A DNA stretch of 49,093 bases from Chitinophagaceae bacterium (GCA_016787065.1 JAEUVD010000055.1:1-49093), one strand, 5' to 3'. Positions 35,102-43,949 are shown, numbered from the stretch's first letter. Notes: a model not told the origin generated them from the letters alone. Made by a program: numbers and translations.

Positions 35102-35755
35102 ATGAAAAAATTAATTCTCCGCACCTTAACCGCCTTGTTTGCCCTTACCCTTTCCATCGAACTTCCTTCGCGAGCATTTTATTCATCCCAAATGAATACC
35201 TATGAGAAAGCTATACATTCCATTGACAGTTTAAAGCAAAGTTGTCGTACTTCTAAACAAGACCCTGGAATTCTTTTCGCGCGTTACATCGACCAACAAC
35301 TGATTCCATTTTGGATTGGAACACCTTGGGATTTTAATGGTACCACGCAGATTCCGGGCAAGGGCTATATTGCTTGTGGTTATTTTGTAACAACCGTTCT
35401 ACGTGATGCGGGCGTGAACCTAAACCGTGTTAAGTTGGCACAACAGGCATCCGAAACAATGATTAAATCGCTCACTAAAACGGTAGAACATTATCCCAAT
35501 TGCAGCTTTGCGGAGTTTATACAGAAAATAAAAGCCAAAGGGGTAGGGTTAAGTATTATTGGTTTAGATAACCACACCGGTTTTTTGTATTACGATGGTA
35601 AGGAGTTGTACTTTATTCATTCATCCTATGTGGGTACCGGTCGCGTTGCAAAAGAAGTAGCTTCCTCAAATGCTATTCTTCAATATTCAAATTATAAAGT
35701 GGTTGGTTTTATTAGTCGCGATAAAGCATTTATTAAACGTTGGTTAGCCCAGTAA
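35102..35755 (+). CDS. Exported NlpC/P60-like protein (possible cysteine amidase)
   Basis: 217 residues with an N-terminal hydrophobic signal (KKLILRTLTALFALTLSI). The mature part carries Cys92 in GYIACGYFVTTVLRDAGV and His158 in GLDNHTGFLYYDGKELYFIHSSY. This is the Cys...His order and spacing of papain-fold NlpC/P60 or amidase enzymes that cleave cell-wall peptides. The family is inferred from these motifs only, and no cell-wall binding domain is present. The gene ends overlapping by 12 bp with the convergent HAD-phosphatase gene. Confidence 0.68.
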   Translation: MKKLILRTLTALFALTLSIELPSRAFYSSQMNTYEKAIHSIDSLKQSCRTSKQDPGILFARYIDQQLIPFWIGTPWDFNGTTQIPGKGYIACGYFVTTVLRDAGVNLNRVKLAQQASETMIKSLTKTVEHYPNCSFAEFIQKIKAKGVGLSIIGLDNHTGFLYYDGKELYFIHSSYVGTGRVAKEVASSNAILQYSNYKVVGFISRDKAFIKRWLAQ

Positions 35756-36298
35756 CTCGATAAAAGAAACTAAGTCAGGAAGTTTCAAATCAATCCACGG
35801 ATGTGGTTCTTCTATCGGTGTAGTTGTTTCAACAAACACCGTTTTCATCAGCATTCGTTTACCAAATTCCATATCGCTCAGGTTATTTCCTACCATAATC
35901 GATCGTTCAAAATCAATCTCAGAAAATTGCTGTTTTGCTTGCAAGGCCATACCGGTATTGGGTTTACGATTCGGCGAAAGACTGTCAATATCAGGAGCAA
36001 AATAATAAGCATCGATATGTGCATGATGTTGTTTAAGTTGCATGCTAAGATGATAGTGAATAGACTGAAGATCATTTGTTGTCATTAAACCTTTACCAAT
36101 GCCACGCTGATTGGTAACAACAACTACCCTTCCGAAAACCTGATTTAAGGTAGAAAATTTTTCAAGTACACCGGGGTAACATTGCAACTCTTCTGCGGAA
36201 CGAATATAGTCGAGATGCTTTTCAATATTTATCACCCCATCACGATCCAGAAAAAGAGTCCAATCTTTATTCAAGCCCCAATCTTCTTGCAAATTCAT
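35744..36298 (-). CDS. HAD-superfamily phosphatase, GmhB/HisB-like
   Basis: 184 residues from the ATG at 36296-36298 (an upstream in-frame TTG at 36316 is less likely). HAD motifs: I, FLDRDGVIN (Asp18 nucleophile, Asp20); II, VVVTNQRGIGKG; III, Lys in NRKPNTGMA; IV, MVGNNLSDMEFG. Family members include D,D-heptose 1,7-bisphosphate phosphatase and histidinol phosphatase. The loop before motif III (YYFAPDIDSLSPNRKP) lacks the cysteines that bind zinc in GmhB, and motif IV has GNN instead of GDS, so the substrate may differ. No heptose or histidine genes are nearby. Confidence 0.87.
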   Translation of the reverse strand: MNLQEDWGLNKDWTLFLDRDGVINIEKHLDYIRSAEELQCYPGVLEKFSTLNQVFGRVVVVTNQRGIGKGLMTTNDLQSIHYHLSMQLKQHHAHIDAYYFAPDIDSLSPNRKPNTGMALQAKQQFSEIDFERSIMVGNNLSDMEFGKRMLMKTVFVETTTPIEEPHPWIDLKLPDLVSFIELLG

Positions 36299-36320
36299 AG
36301 CTGCATAATTAAACAAAAAC

Positions 36321-36328
36321 TATCTTTA
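36321..36328 (+). promoter_or_regulatory. Weak putative -7 box TATCTTTA for the repeat lipoprotein gene
   Basis: TATCTTTA differs from TAnnTTTG at the last base and ends 17 bp before the ATG at 36346, in the divergent gap with the HAD-phosphatase gene. Confidence 0.35.
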
Positions 36329-36345
36329 CGCCTAAATTTTATACC

Positions 36346-36756
36346 ATGAAAAAATGGATAGTGCCCTTAGCCTTCAGTTTGTTTTTAATTTCTTGTCAGG
36401 AAGAACCTAAAGAAAACAACATGCAAATTTCAGTGGACAGCGATAGCTCGCATGCCGATATTCAAATGGGTGAACAAGGGATTCAAATTAAAACCGACGA
36501 TGGTAAAGAAGCTACAGTTACTATGAATGAAAATGGGATTGAAGTGAAGTCAGAAGATGGAAAAGATGCCCAGGTTCAAATTGGTAAAAATGGTATTCAT
36601 GTTAGCTCTAAAAACGGCGAGGATGCCAGTGTAAATATTGATAAAAACGGTATTAATATAAAAAGCGATAAAGGTGATACCAAAGTAAAGATTGATGAGC
36701 ATGGCATGAAGATTAAAACCGATGATGGGAAGGATGTGAAGGTTGAAGTGAAGTAA
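36346..36756 (+). CDS. Lipoprotein made of 19-residue beta repeats
   Basis: 136 residues. A lipoprotein signal (LFLISC, Cys17) and a short linker precede five consecutive 19-residue repeats with consensus AxVxIxxNGIxIKSxDGKD (about residues 38-131) and a partial sixth. The alternating hydrophobic residues and regular Asn-Gly and Asp-Gly turns suggest a short beta-solenoid or beta-roll. It is rich in Asp, Glu and Lys. No enzyme motif is visible; a structural, ion-binding or adhesive role on the outer membrane is only a guess. It stands alone with its own weak promoter. Confidence 0.8.
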   Translation: MKKWIVPLAFSLFLISCQEEPKENNMQISVDSDSSHADIQMGEQGIQIKTDDGKEATVTMNENGIEVKSEDGKDAQVQIGKNGIHVSSKNGEDASVNIDKNGINIKSDKGDTKVKIDEHGMKIKTDDGKDVKVEVK

Positions 36757-36801
36757 ACCCACTTCCTTTCTCCTTGAATAGGATTTACAATTCAGGTTTT
36801 A

Positions 36802-36809
36802 TACATTTG
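36802..36809 (+). promoter_or_regulatory. Putative -7 box TACATTTG for the DUF4293 gene
   Basis: TACATTTG matches TAnnTTTG and ends 16 bp before the ATG at 36826. The spacing is like that at uppS, which has the same box sequence. Confidence 0.55.
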
Positions 36810-36825
36810 TCGCACAAAAATTACT

Positions 36826-37275
36826 ATGCAACGTAAACAATCGTTATGGCTTCTATTGGCAGCCATTGCTATCATACTCACTTTTTTAATGCCTTATGGT
36901 ATTCATTCCGTTTCGGCTGCTAACACCACTTTGGTTACAGATACTGATTTAACTGCAAAATCAAACTGGATTTTAGCTTTGCTTGCCGGTGCCTGCGCGG
37001 CCTTGGCTATGTTTACTATTTTCTTACATCAAAATCGAAGTCTTCAAAAGCGTATGACTTTACTTTTAGTTTTGGTATCCTTGCTGTGTGGTGTTTATAT
37101 GATTTATGACGCTAACCTTACTACAGCCGGAAACAAATTAGTGGTTGGTGTACTTGGCTCAGGTTTGTACCTGGGTGTGCTTTTTCCAATTATCAGTGCC
37201 GGGTTGGCGATTATGGCCTACATGGGTATTCGTAAAGATGAGAAATTGATTGCGAGTATGGATCGATTGAGATAG
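36826..37275 (+). CDS. DUF4293-family membrane protein
   Basis: 149 residues with four transmembrane helices. The start MQRKQSLWLLLAA and the end MGIRKDEKLIASMDRLR match the Bacteroidota family DUF4293, as I recall it. Function is unknown. It has its own promoter-like box and is followed by the repeat array that separates it from nuoF. Confidence 0.88.
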   Translation: MQRKQSLWLLLAAIAIILTFLMPYGIHSVSAANTTLVTDTDLTAKSNWILALLAGACAALAMFTIFLHQNRSLQKRMTLLLVLVSLLCGVYMIYDANLTTAGNKLVVGVLGSGLYLGVLFPIISAGLAIMAYMGIRKDEKLIASMDRLR

Positions 37276-37284
37276 ATTTTTCCG

Positions 37285-37731
37285 TTATAGAACGCGGATT
37301 ACTTAGGATTTTTAAGATGAACACAGATACATGTTTTACTTAAATTATTGCTATGCATACCTCTCTTTTAGAACACGGATTACTTAAGATTTTTAAGATG
37401 AACACAGATACGTGTTTTACTTAAATTATTGCTATGCATACCTCTCTTTTAGAACGCGGATTACTTAAGATTTTTAAGATGAACACAGATACGTGTTTTA
37501 CTTTAAATTATTGCTATGCATACCTTTCTTTTAGAACGCGGATTACTTAAGATTTTTAAGATGTACACAGATATGTGTTTTACTTTAAATTTCAGCCATC
37601 ACAACGGATCTAACTTTCTGTCTATTAAAACAAATCCGCGTACATCTTAAAAATCTTAAATAATCCTCGTTCCATATCCCGATAATTATCAGCGCACACA
37701 CTAAAAATCTTAAACAATAAGCGTTCTATAA
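37285..37731. repeat. Repeat array: four direct 81-82 bp units plus two inverted copies, with 11-bp inverted ends
   Basis: Direct units begin with AGAACGCGG or a variant at 37289, 37370, 37451 and 37533 (periods 81, 81, 82). Each holds the core TTAAGATTTTTAAGATG (unit 1 has one change), then ACACAGATA, GTGTTTTACTT and TTGCTATGCATACC; unit 4 is cut short near 37590. Two copies of the first 40 bp or so lie in reverse orientation at 37632-37673 and 37691-37731. The outer ends, TTATAGAACGC (37285-37295) and GCGTTCTATAA (37721-37731), are perfect 11-bp inverted repeats. The units are adjacent without unique spacers, so this is not a CRISPR array. Confidence 0.92.
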
Positions 37732-37743
37732 TTTACGAACACC

Positions 37744-37751
37744 TATTTTTG
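37744..37751 (+). promoter_or_regulatory. Putative nuoF -7 box TATTTTTG, 7 bp from the start codon
   Basis: TATTTTTG fits TAnnTTTG and is separated from the nuoF ATG by only 7 bp, so transcription from it would give almost no leader. It lies just outside the right end of the repeat array. Confidence 0.5.
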
Positions 37752-37758
37752 CGTTCCT

Positions 37759-39111
37759 ATGGCAGCACCTAAACTACTTCTTGCTCATGCACATGTACCG
37801 GGTATTCGTGAATACAGTGTTTACCGTCAACATGGTGGTTATTCTTCAGTAGAGAAAGCTCTTAAAAATTACACGCCCGATGAGGTCACTGAGGAAGTGA
37901 AGAAAAGTGGTTTACGTGGTCGTGGTGGTGCCGGATTTCCTACAGGAATGAAGTGGAGTTTTCTCGCTAAGCCCGAAGGCGTTCCTCGCTACCTCGTTGT
38001 AAACGCCGACGAAAGTGAACCGGGTACCTTCAAAGACCGCTACTTAATGGAATTTATTCCTCATATCCTTATTGAAGGAATGATTGTTTCGTCCTATGCG
38101 CTTGGTGCTAACACCTCCTACATCTATATCCGCGGTGAATATGCCTGGATTGTAGACATTTTGGAACAAGCTATAGCGGAAGCCAAAGCCAATGGCTGGT
38201 TGGGTAAAAATATATTAGGCAAAGGATATGATCTTGAAATTTACGTACAACGTGGCGGCGGTGCTTACATCTGTGGAGAAGAAACAGCGCTTATCGAATC
38301 GTTAGAAGGTAAACGCGGTAACCCACGTATAAAACCCCCCTTCCCTGCGGTGAAAGGTTTATGGGGCTGTCCGACTGTTGTAAACAATGTAGAAACTATT
38401 GCTGCCGTTGCCCCGATTATCAATATGGGTGGCGACGACTATGCGAAAATTGGTGTGGGTAAGAGCACAGGAACTAAACTTATTTCCGCTTGTGGTAACT
38501 TGAATAAACCGGGCATTTATGAAATTGATATGACCTGCACGGTGGAAGAATTTATATTCAGCGATGAATATTGTGGAGGTATTCCGAATGGCAAACGCCT
38601 GAAAGCCTGTATCCCGGGCGGTTCTTCGGTTCCTATCTTACCGGCAAATTTGTTATTAAAAACAGCCGCCGGTCAAGATCGGGTTATGAATTACGAATCA
38701 CTGGCTGATGGTGGTTTCGCAACCGGAACAATGATGGGCTCAGGAGGATTTATCGTTATGGATGAAGATCAATGCGTAGTTCGACATACCATGACCCTTG
38801 CTCGTTTCTATAATCATGAAAGTTGCGGACAATGTTCTCCATGTCGTGAAGGAACGGGCTGGATGTATAAGATTCTGAAGAATATTGAATATGGTCATGG
38901 TAAAATGAGCGACATTGATTTACTATGGGATATTCAACGGAAAATAGAAGGGAATACCATTTGTCCGTTAGGTGATGCCGCTGCATGGCCGGTAGCCGCT
39001 GCAATTCGTCATTTCCGTGATGAATTCGAGTGGCATATTACCCATCCGGAAGAATGCTTAACACGCAACTATGGCTTAGCACATTATGCGGATGCACTCG
39101 TACCGGCATAA
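37759..39111 (+). CDS. nuoF: NADH-quinone oxidoreductase subunit F
   Basis: Complex I subunit that binds NADH and FMN and carries the N3 [4Fe-4S] cluster. 450 residues. The FMN/NADH region is GLRGRGGAGFPTGMKW and NADESEPGTFKDR, followed by RGGGAYICGEETAL. The cluster cysteines are 356, 359 and 362 (SCGQCSPCREGTGW) and 402 (NTICPLGD). The length and absence of extra ferredoxin domains match true complex I rather than hydrogenase or formate dehydrogenase diaphorases. No other nuo gene is in this window, so it is separated from the rest of the complex. Confidence 0.96.
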   Translation: MAAPKLLLAHAHVPGIREYSVYRQHGGYSSVEKALKNYTPDEVTEEVKKSGLRGRGGAGFPTGMKWSFLAKPEGVPRYLVVNADESEPGTFKDRYLMEFIPHILIEGMIVSSYALGANTSYIYIRGEYAWIVDILEQAIAEAKANGWLGKNILGKGYDLEIYVQRGGGAYICGEETALIESLEGKRGNPRIKPPFPAVKGLWGCPTVVNNVETIAAVAPIINMGGDDYAKIGVGKSTGTKLISACGNLNKPGIYEIDMTCTVEEFIFSDEYCGGIPNGKRLKACIPGGSSVPILPANLLLKTAAGQDRVMNYESLADGGFATGTMMGSGGFIVMDEDQCVVRHTMTLARFYNHESCGQCSPCREGTGWMYKILKNIEYGHGKMSDIDLLWDIQRKIEGNTICPLGDAAAWPVAAAIRHFRDEFEWHITHPEECLTRNYGLAHYADALVPA

Positions 39112-39197
39112 TATACATTTCGTGCTATTTGATTTCAATCAAAGAGTTTTTTCAAAGAAGAAATCAACCTATCTTCACTCCCATAAACACTACCATC

Positions 39198-41000
39198 ATG
39201 AAAAGAATTATTACAATTCTTTTGCTGATGCTTACCGGCTCCCTCTCAGCGAAGAACAAATTAACCACAAAGCAACTACTCGACGAAATTGAACATGCCA
39301 CGCATGATTCCATCCGATGTTTGAACTATTACCAATTAGCTAAAAACTATGTTCGGATTTCGGAGGATAGTTGTAGATTATTCGGAAAGTTTGCATTGGA
39401 TTATGCCATCAAATTAAACATGCTCAAAGTAGAAGCCGAAACCTATTCGGTATTAGGGGCTCGCGAAAAATTTAATGGTAACTATAATGAATCTATCAAG
39501 CTACATTTAAAAGCACTTGCAATTAAAGAAGCTAGTAAAGACACCTTGGGCATGGGTATTAGTTGCAACGATATTGGTATTGTATATAAAAACATGAACC
39601 GTTTTGCAGAAGCCCTTCCCTACTATCAAAAAGCAAACACATATTCTCGTATTGGCGGTAACCTTCAAGGTGTAAGTATGACCTTTAGCAATATCGGTAC
39701 AGTATTTTCTGCACTTGGCAAACCCGATTCCGCCAAATTTTATTACGATACGGCATTGGTTCAAGCGAAACAAATTAATGATACGAGTTGTATTGTAAAT
39801 GCATTGGCCAATTTGGGTGAATATTACGCCAATAAAGGCGATGCCCTAAATGCAAAAATTTATTTTGAACAATCACTTGCAATAGACCGTGCTAGCGGAG
39901 ATAAATATGGACTCGTACTTGACCTGGTGAATTTGGGAAATTTAGCCATTGGGGCCAATGATATGGTTAAGGCTTCAGCATATTTTAATGAAGCCGAACA
40001 AGTAGCTCGACAAGAAGAATTGAATAAAGAGCTTATCGGTGTGCTATCAAGCCAGTTCTTATTGCATAAAAAACTAGGTCATTATGAACAAGCCATTGAT
40101 TACTTACAGAAGGCGCAAACTTTAAAGGATTCTATTTTGAATGAAGAAACGAACGAACAAGTTTCAGAATTAAATGCGCGCTTTGAAACCGTAAAAAAGG
40201 AAAAGACCATTGGTGAGCAGCAAAGCAAAATTCAACGTCAACGGTATTTAATTTTAGGATCGCTTTTGCTTCTTGGTTTGATTGCCTTAGTAGCTTACTA
40301 TCGTTATAAGAAATTGAAAGTGGAAGATGAAATAAAACTAAAACAAACCATCTTGGAACAACAAGAAATAACCACAAAATCAGTACTCGACGCAGAAGAA
40401 AAAGAACGACAACGTATAGCCTCTGAACTGCATGATGGTGTAGGACAACTCATGACAGCCGCCAAAATGAATCTTGGCGCATTGGAGGGAGAACTTAATT
40501 TAGACACCGATAAAAAGAAAACGGCTTATCAGAAAATCATGGATCTTATAACCGAATCGGGTAAGGAAGTGCGTGAAGTTTCACATAACCTGATGCCCAA
40601 TGTACTGTTGAAAAAAGGTTTATCGAATGCCGTTCAAGAATTCTTGAATAAAATTGATGCCCGCGTAATTAAAGTGAATCTACACGCCGAAGGAATACAA
40701 GATAAAATTGATGCAAACACCGAATCCGTTTTGTACCGTGTAATTCAGGAGTGTGTGAATAATGTAATCAAGCACTCGCAAGCTTCTCATTTAGATATCA
40801 GTATTCAGAATGATGCGGAAGGCATTGCTGTAAGTATCGAGGATAATGGCGTAGGTTTCGATGTGGCATCATCCAAAGGCAATGGACTTGGCTTAGGGAA
40901 TATGAAAACACGAATTGAATTTCTAAAGGGAAGTATTGATATTGATTCGGCACCGGGTAAAGGCACTTTAGTTGCTATCTTTGTTCCAAACAAGTTATAA
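39198..41000 (+). CDS. TPR-containing sensor histidine kinase (HisKA_3 type)
   Basis: 600 residues from the ATG at 39198: a signal peptide (MKRIITILLLMLTGSLSA), about six tetratricopeptide repeats (about 40-320, e.g. ALPYYQKANTYSRIGG, AKIYFEQSLAIDRASGD), a coiled stretch, one transmembrane helix (YLILGSLLLLGLIALVAYYRY, about 351-371), a HisKA_3 dimerisation helix with phosphoacceptor His412 (ERQRIASELHDGVGQ), and an ATPase domain (VIQECVNNVIKHSQA, VEDNGVGFD-like IEDNGVGFD, GLGLGNMKTRIE). This plan is common in Bacteroidota. The stop overlaps the fdhD ATG by one base (TAATG), so they are coupled. No response regulator lies nearby. Confidence 0.93.
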   Translation: MKRIITILLLMLTGSLSAKNKLTTKQLLDEIEHATHDSIRCLNYYQLAKNYVRISEDSCRLFGKFALDYAIKLNMLKVEAETYSVLGAREKFNGNYNESIKLHLKALAIKEASKDTLGMGISCNDIGIVYKNMNRFAEALPYYQKANTYSRIGGNLQGVSMTFSNIGTVFSALGKPDSAKFYYDTALVQAKQINDTSCIVNALANLGEYYANKGDALNAKIYFEQSLAIDRASGDKYGLVLDLVNLGNLAIGANDMVKASAYFNEAEQVARQEELNKELIGVLSSQFLLHKKLGHYEQAIDYLQKAQTLKDSILNEETNEQVSELNARFETVKKEKTIGEQQSKIQRQRYLILGSLLLLGLIALVAYYRYKKLKVEDEIKLKQTILEQQEITTKSVLDAEEKERQRIASELHDGVGQLMTAAKMNLGALEGELNLDTDKKKTAYQKIMDLITESGKEVREVSHNLMPNVLLKKGLSNAVQEFLNKIDARVIKVNLHAEGIQDKIDANTESVLYRVIQECVNNVIKHSQASHLDISIQNDAEGIAVSIEDNGVGFDVASSKGNGLGLGNMKTRIEFLKGSIDIDSAPGKGTLVAIFVPNKL

Positions 41001-41794
41001 TGCGCATCGAAGCCATTCGTATTGAAGACAATAAATTTATTCCGGTAGAGGATGAATTAGTAGATGAAGAAATACTTCAGATTAGTATAAATGGTTCACC
41101 TTATACCACTACAATGCGTACACCAGGACATGAGAATGAATTAATACGTGGCATTCTCCTTACCGAAGATGTTTATTCAAAAACAAGTAATCCAATCACA
41201 ACCGTTCTTGAAAAAAATGAAAAAGATTTCATAACCAAAATGGATGTTCGTATTGCTGCGGAAGATTTAGGCGAAGGCATTCAAACGAAGCGTAATCTGC
41301 TCTCCGTAACTAGTTGCGGTGTTTGCGGCAAGTATGAAATGGATTTAAATCTGAAAGGAGCTAAACTTTCCAGTACACTTTCGCTACTGCCATCAACTAT
41401 CGGCGAACTCTTCCGAAAAATGTCATCGCATCAAGAGCTGTTTAGAAAAACCGGAGGCTGTCATGCTGCCGCTGCGTTCAATCAACACGGACAACTCCTC
41501 TGTTTATATGAAGATATTGGCAGGCATAACGCAGTCGATAAAGTAATCGGTCATTTAGCATTGCATGAACATTGTCCTGCTATACATACCAAAGTATCGT
41601 CGGAAAACTTAGCCGCTTGTTTACTCGTAAGCGGACGAGTAAGTTATGAAATCGTGAGTAAATGTTATCGCGCCGGTATTCCTTACCTTGCTGCGGTATC
41701 AGCCGCTTCTTCGCTGGCCGTAAATTATTGTAAAGAAAAAGGCATTCACTTATTTGCATTTTGTAGAGAACATAAAGTAACACAATATACCTAG
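41000..41794 (+). CDS. fdhD: Formate dehydrogenase accessory sulfurtransferase FdhD
   Basis: Transfers sulfur from a cysteine desulfurase to the molybdenum cofactor of formate dehydrogenase and related enzymes. 264 residues. The sulfur-carrying motif is Cys106-Gly-Val-Cys109 in TSCGVCGK; FRKTGGCHAAAAF and LYEDIGRHNAVDKVIG are family signatures. It overlaps the upstream kinase gene by one base and is followed 2 bp later by a LOG-family gene. No molybdoenzyme is encoded in this window, so its client is elsewhere. Confidence 0.95.
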   Translation: MRIEAIRIEDNKFIPVEDELVDEEILQISINGSPYTTTMRTPGHENELIRGILLTEDVYSKTSNPITTVLEKNEKDFITKMDVRIAAEDLGEGIQTKRNLLSVTSCGVCGKYEMDLNLKGAKLSSTLSLLPSTIGELFRKMSSHQELFRKTGGCHAAAAFNQHGQLLCLYEDIGRHNAVDKVIGHLALHEHCPAIHTKVSSENLAACLLVSGRVSYEIVSKCYRAGIPYLAAVSAASSLAVNYCKEKGIHLFAFCREHKVTQYT

Positions 41795-41795
41795 T

Positions 41796-42527
41796 ATGAC
41801 GAACCCGATTGAAGAGATAAAATTTTTAGATGGGCCACAGAATCGGTGGCAAGATTTTAAAGTAACTATTCGCACGGTACTGGATTTTATAAAAGGATTC
41901 AGAACCTTGCATTTTGCCGGGCCCTGCGTAACCATTTTCGGTTCCGCGCGTTTTCCGGAAGATCATCCACATTATATTAAAACAAGAGAGATCGCAGCGC
42001 GAGTTGCAAAACTAGGTTTTACCATTATGACCGGTGGCGGCCCCGGCATTATGGAAGCGGCTAATCGCGGGGCTAAAGATGTTGGCGGACGAAGTGTGGG
42101 TTGCAATATCGAGTTGCCTTTCGAACAATCGGCCAATCCGTATTTAGATAAATGGGTTACGATCAAATACTTTTTTGTACGTAAAACATTGCTTATAAAA
42201 TACTCTTACGCATTTATAGTGATGCCGGGAGGCTTTGGTACCTTAGATGAATTATTTGAATCGCTTACTTTAATTCAAACACAGAAAATAAAAAACTTTC
42301 CCATTGTAATTTTTGATAAAGCTTTCCATAAAAACCTCATTGACTATATTGAAGACATGAAACACGCCGGAACCATTTCTCCGGAAGATTTAGATCTGAT
42401 GTTAGTTACCGATGATGTAAATGAATGCGTAAATCATATTAAAACGGCTATTCAACGTTTCGGACTGGAATATGAAAAACGTTTCAAACCATTGAAATGG
42501 TTGTTTGAACGAAATGGTGATGATTAA
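41796..42527 (+). CDS. LOG-family protein (TIGR00730-type phosphoribohydrolase-like)
   Basis: 243 residues. The Rossmann-fold motifs GGGPGIMEAANRG and PGGFGTLDELFE define the LOG family, whose characterised members cleave nucleoside 5'-monophosphates (cytokinin ribosides in plants; AMP or other NMPs in bacteria). The N-terminal extension of about 50 residues before the first strand is usual for bacterial TIGR00730 proteins. It lies 2 bp after fdhD and is likely cotranscribed with the kinase and fdhD. Confidence 0.92.
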   Translation: MTNPIEEIKFLDGPQNRWQDFKVTIRTVLDFIKGFRTLHFAGPCVTIFGSARFPEDHPHYIKTREIAARVAKLGFTIMTGGGPGIMEAANRGAKDVGGRSVGCNIELPFEQSANPYLDKWVTIKYFFVRKTLLIKYSYAFIVMPGGFGTLDELFESLTLIQTQKIKNFPIVIFDKAFHKNLIDYIEDMKHAGTISPEDLDLMLVTDDVNECVNHIKTAIQRFGLEYEKRFKPLKWLFERNGDD

Positions 42528-42644
42528 AATTTTGTTACACGTTGTATTTCACGTTGTTCTACGATCCATTTAAAACCGAAGTAAATTTTTTAAAATCCAT
42601 TTTTATCCCTAATACTGCTTACTGAAACACGCAACTACTACCTA

Positions 42645-43700
42645 ATGAAGTATACACTTTTACTTGGAATCCTCTTACTATCATTGAAAATATTCTCACA
42701 AAACAACCATTTGAAGAAATTTAGTTTTGGAGCCTATGCGGAACTCTATTACAGCTACGATTTTTCATCTCCACAAAATCACGAAAAATCAAATTTTCTC
42801 TATAATCATAAACGACATAATGAAGTAAACTTCAATTTACTTTTACTGAAAGCCAATTATACTGATAAGAATTTCAGAGCCAATTTAGGATTAATGGCAG
42901 GAAATTATGCACAGTACAATTTAGCCACAGAGCCTACCTGGGCTCAGTTTATTTATGAAGCAACCATTGGCATGAGCATTTCAAAGAAACAAAACCTATG
43001 GTTAGAAGCAGGTGTAATGCCATCGCATATTGGTTTTGAAAGTGCTATTAGTGCCGATTGTTGGACTTTGACAAGAAGTTTACTTGCTGAAAATTCGCCA
43101 TACTATGAAACAGGTATTAAATTAGGATACACTTCAAAAAAAGAGCATATAATTATTAATATTTTCTATCTAAACGGATGGCAAAAGATAGTGAAACCCA
43201 ATAATATCCAAAAACCATCCTTTGGAACTCAAGTAATTTATAAACCTTCTAATAACATACTTCTTAATTACAGTACCTTTTTAGGCACCGACAACGCTGA
43301 CAGTATGCATGCGTTTAGGCAACTGCATAACCTCTATCTACAATACGATGCCACATCCAAATTTGGTATTACCGCAGGATTAGATGTTGGCATGGATAAA
43401 TTTAATGCAACACATTATGGCATATGGTATTCACCCGTTTTAATTATCAGACAGCGTATAAACAAAAAAACAAGCCTTGCATTTCGAGGTGAATATTATA
43501 GTGATCCTAAACAAATAATTATTTCCACTGGCACAAACAATGGTTTTCAAACTTTTGGTTTTTCTTCAAATCTTGATGTTGCGCTCCATGGCAATATAAA
43601 ATTTAGATTGGAAGGCAAGATGTATCAATCGAAAGATGTAATCTTTTCAAACAAAAAAAATAACTACGCACTTACTACTAATCTAACTCTTAAACTTTAA
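42645..43700 (+). CDS. Outer membrane beta-barrel porin-like protein (BBP2 type)
   Basis: 351 residues with a signal peptide (ending KIFSQ). The mature part has alternating hydrophobic strands rich in Tyr, Phe and Asn, starting FGAYAELYYSYDF and containing NLGLMAGNYAQYNLATEP, WLEAGVMPSHIGFES and NIFYLNGWQKI. This resembles the OmpL-like porin family of Bacteroidota often called beta-barrel porin-2. The last strand ends YALTTNLTLKL. It is 117 bp after the LOG gene. The solute it passes is unknown. Confidence 0.82.
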   Translation: MKYTLLLGILLLSLKIFSQNNHLKKFSFGAYAELYYSYDFSSPQNHEKSNFLYNHKRHNEVNFNLLLLKANYTDKNFRANLGLMAGNYAQYNLATEPTWAQFIYEATIGMSISKKQNLWLEAGVMPSHIGFESAISADCWTLTRSLLAENSPYYETGIKLGYTSKKEHIIINIFYLNGWQKIVKPNNIQKPSFGTQVIYKPSNNILLNYSTFLGTDNADSMHAFRQLHNLYLQYDATSKFGITAGLDVGMDKFNATHYGIWYSPVLIIRQRINKKTSLAFRGEYYSDPKQIIISTGTNNGFQTFGFSSNLDVALHGNIKFRLEGKMYQSKDVIFSNKKNNYALTTNLTLKL

Positions 43701-43949
43701 AAATTAAGTAACAGCGAGAATGTTGTAGATGAAATGTATTCCACTTTTTTACAGGTTCCTTTCCTCCTTTATCAGGTAGCAAATAACCAAGATTCACTTG
43801 CAACAATATTCAAATGCATAGCAAGTTAAGTCGTGCTCTTCCTACCAGTTAATTACGAATAATAACATGCTAGCAAGACCTATTCATTCTTATTAAAATT
43901 GAGGGTATTTCTGTGTTCCCTTATCAAAAACCGCACTATTTCATTTCCT

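Larger units (their letters stand above)
37276..37758. other. Gene-free stretch before nuoF, filled by a repeat array
   Basis: 483 bp without a plausible gene. Most of it (37285-37731) is the direct and inverted repeat array listed separately; the last 27 bp hold a nuoF -7 box. Confidence 0.85.

Noticed and set aside
37285..37590. CRISPR array
   Set aside because: The units are 81-82 bp and contiguous, with no unique spacers, and the last copies are inverted. No cas gene is present.
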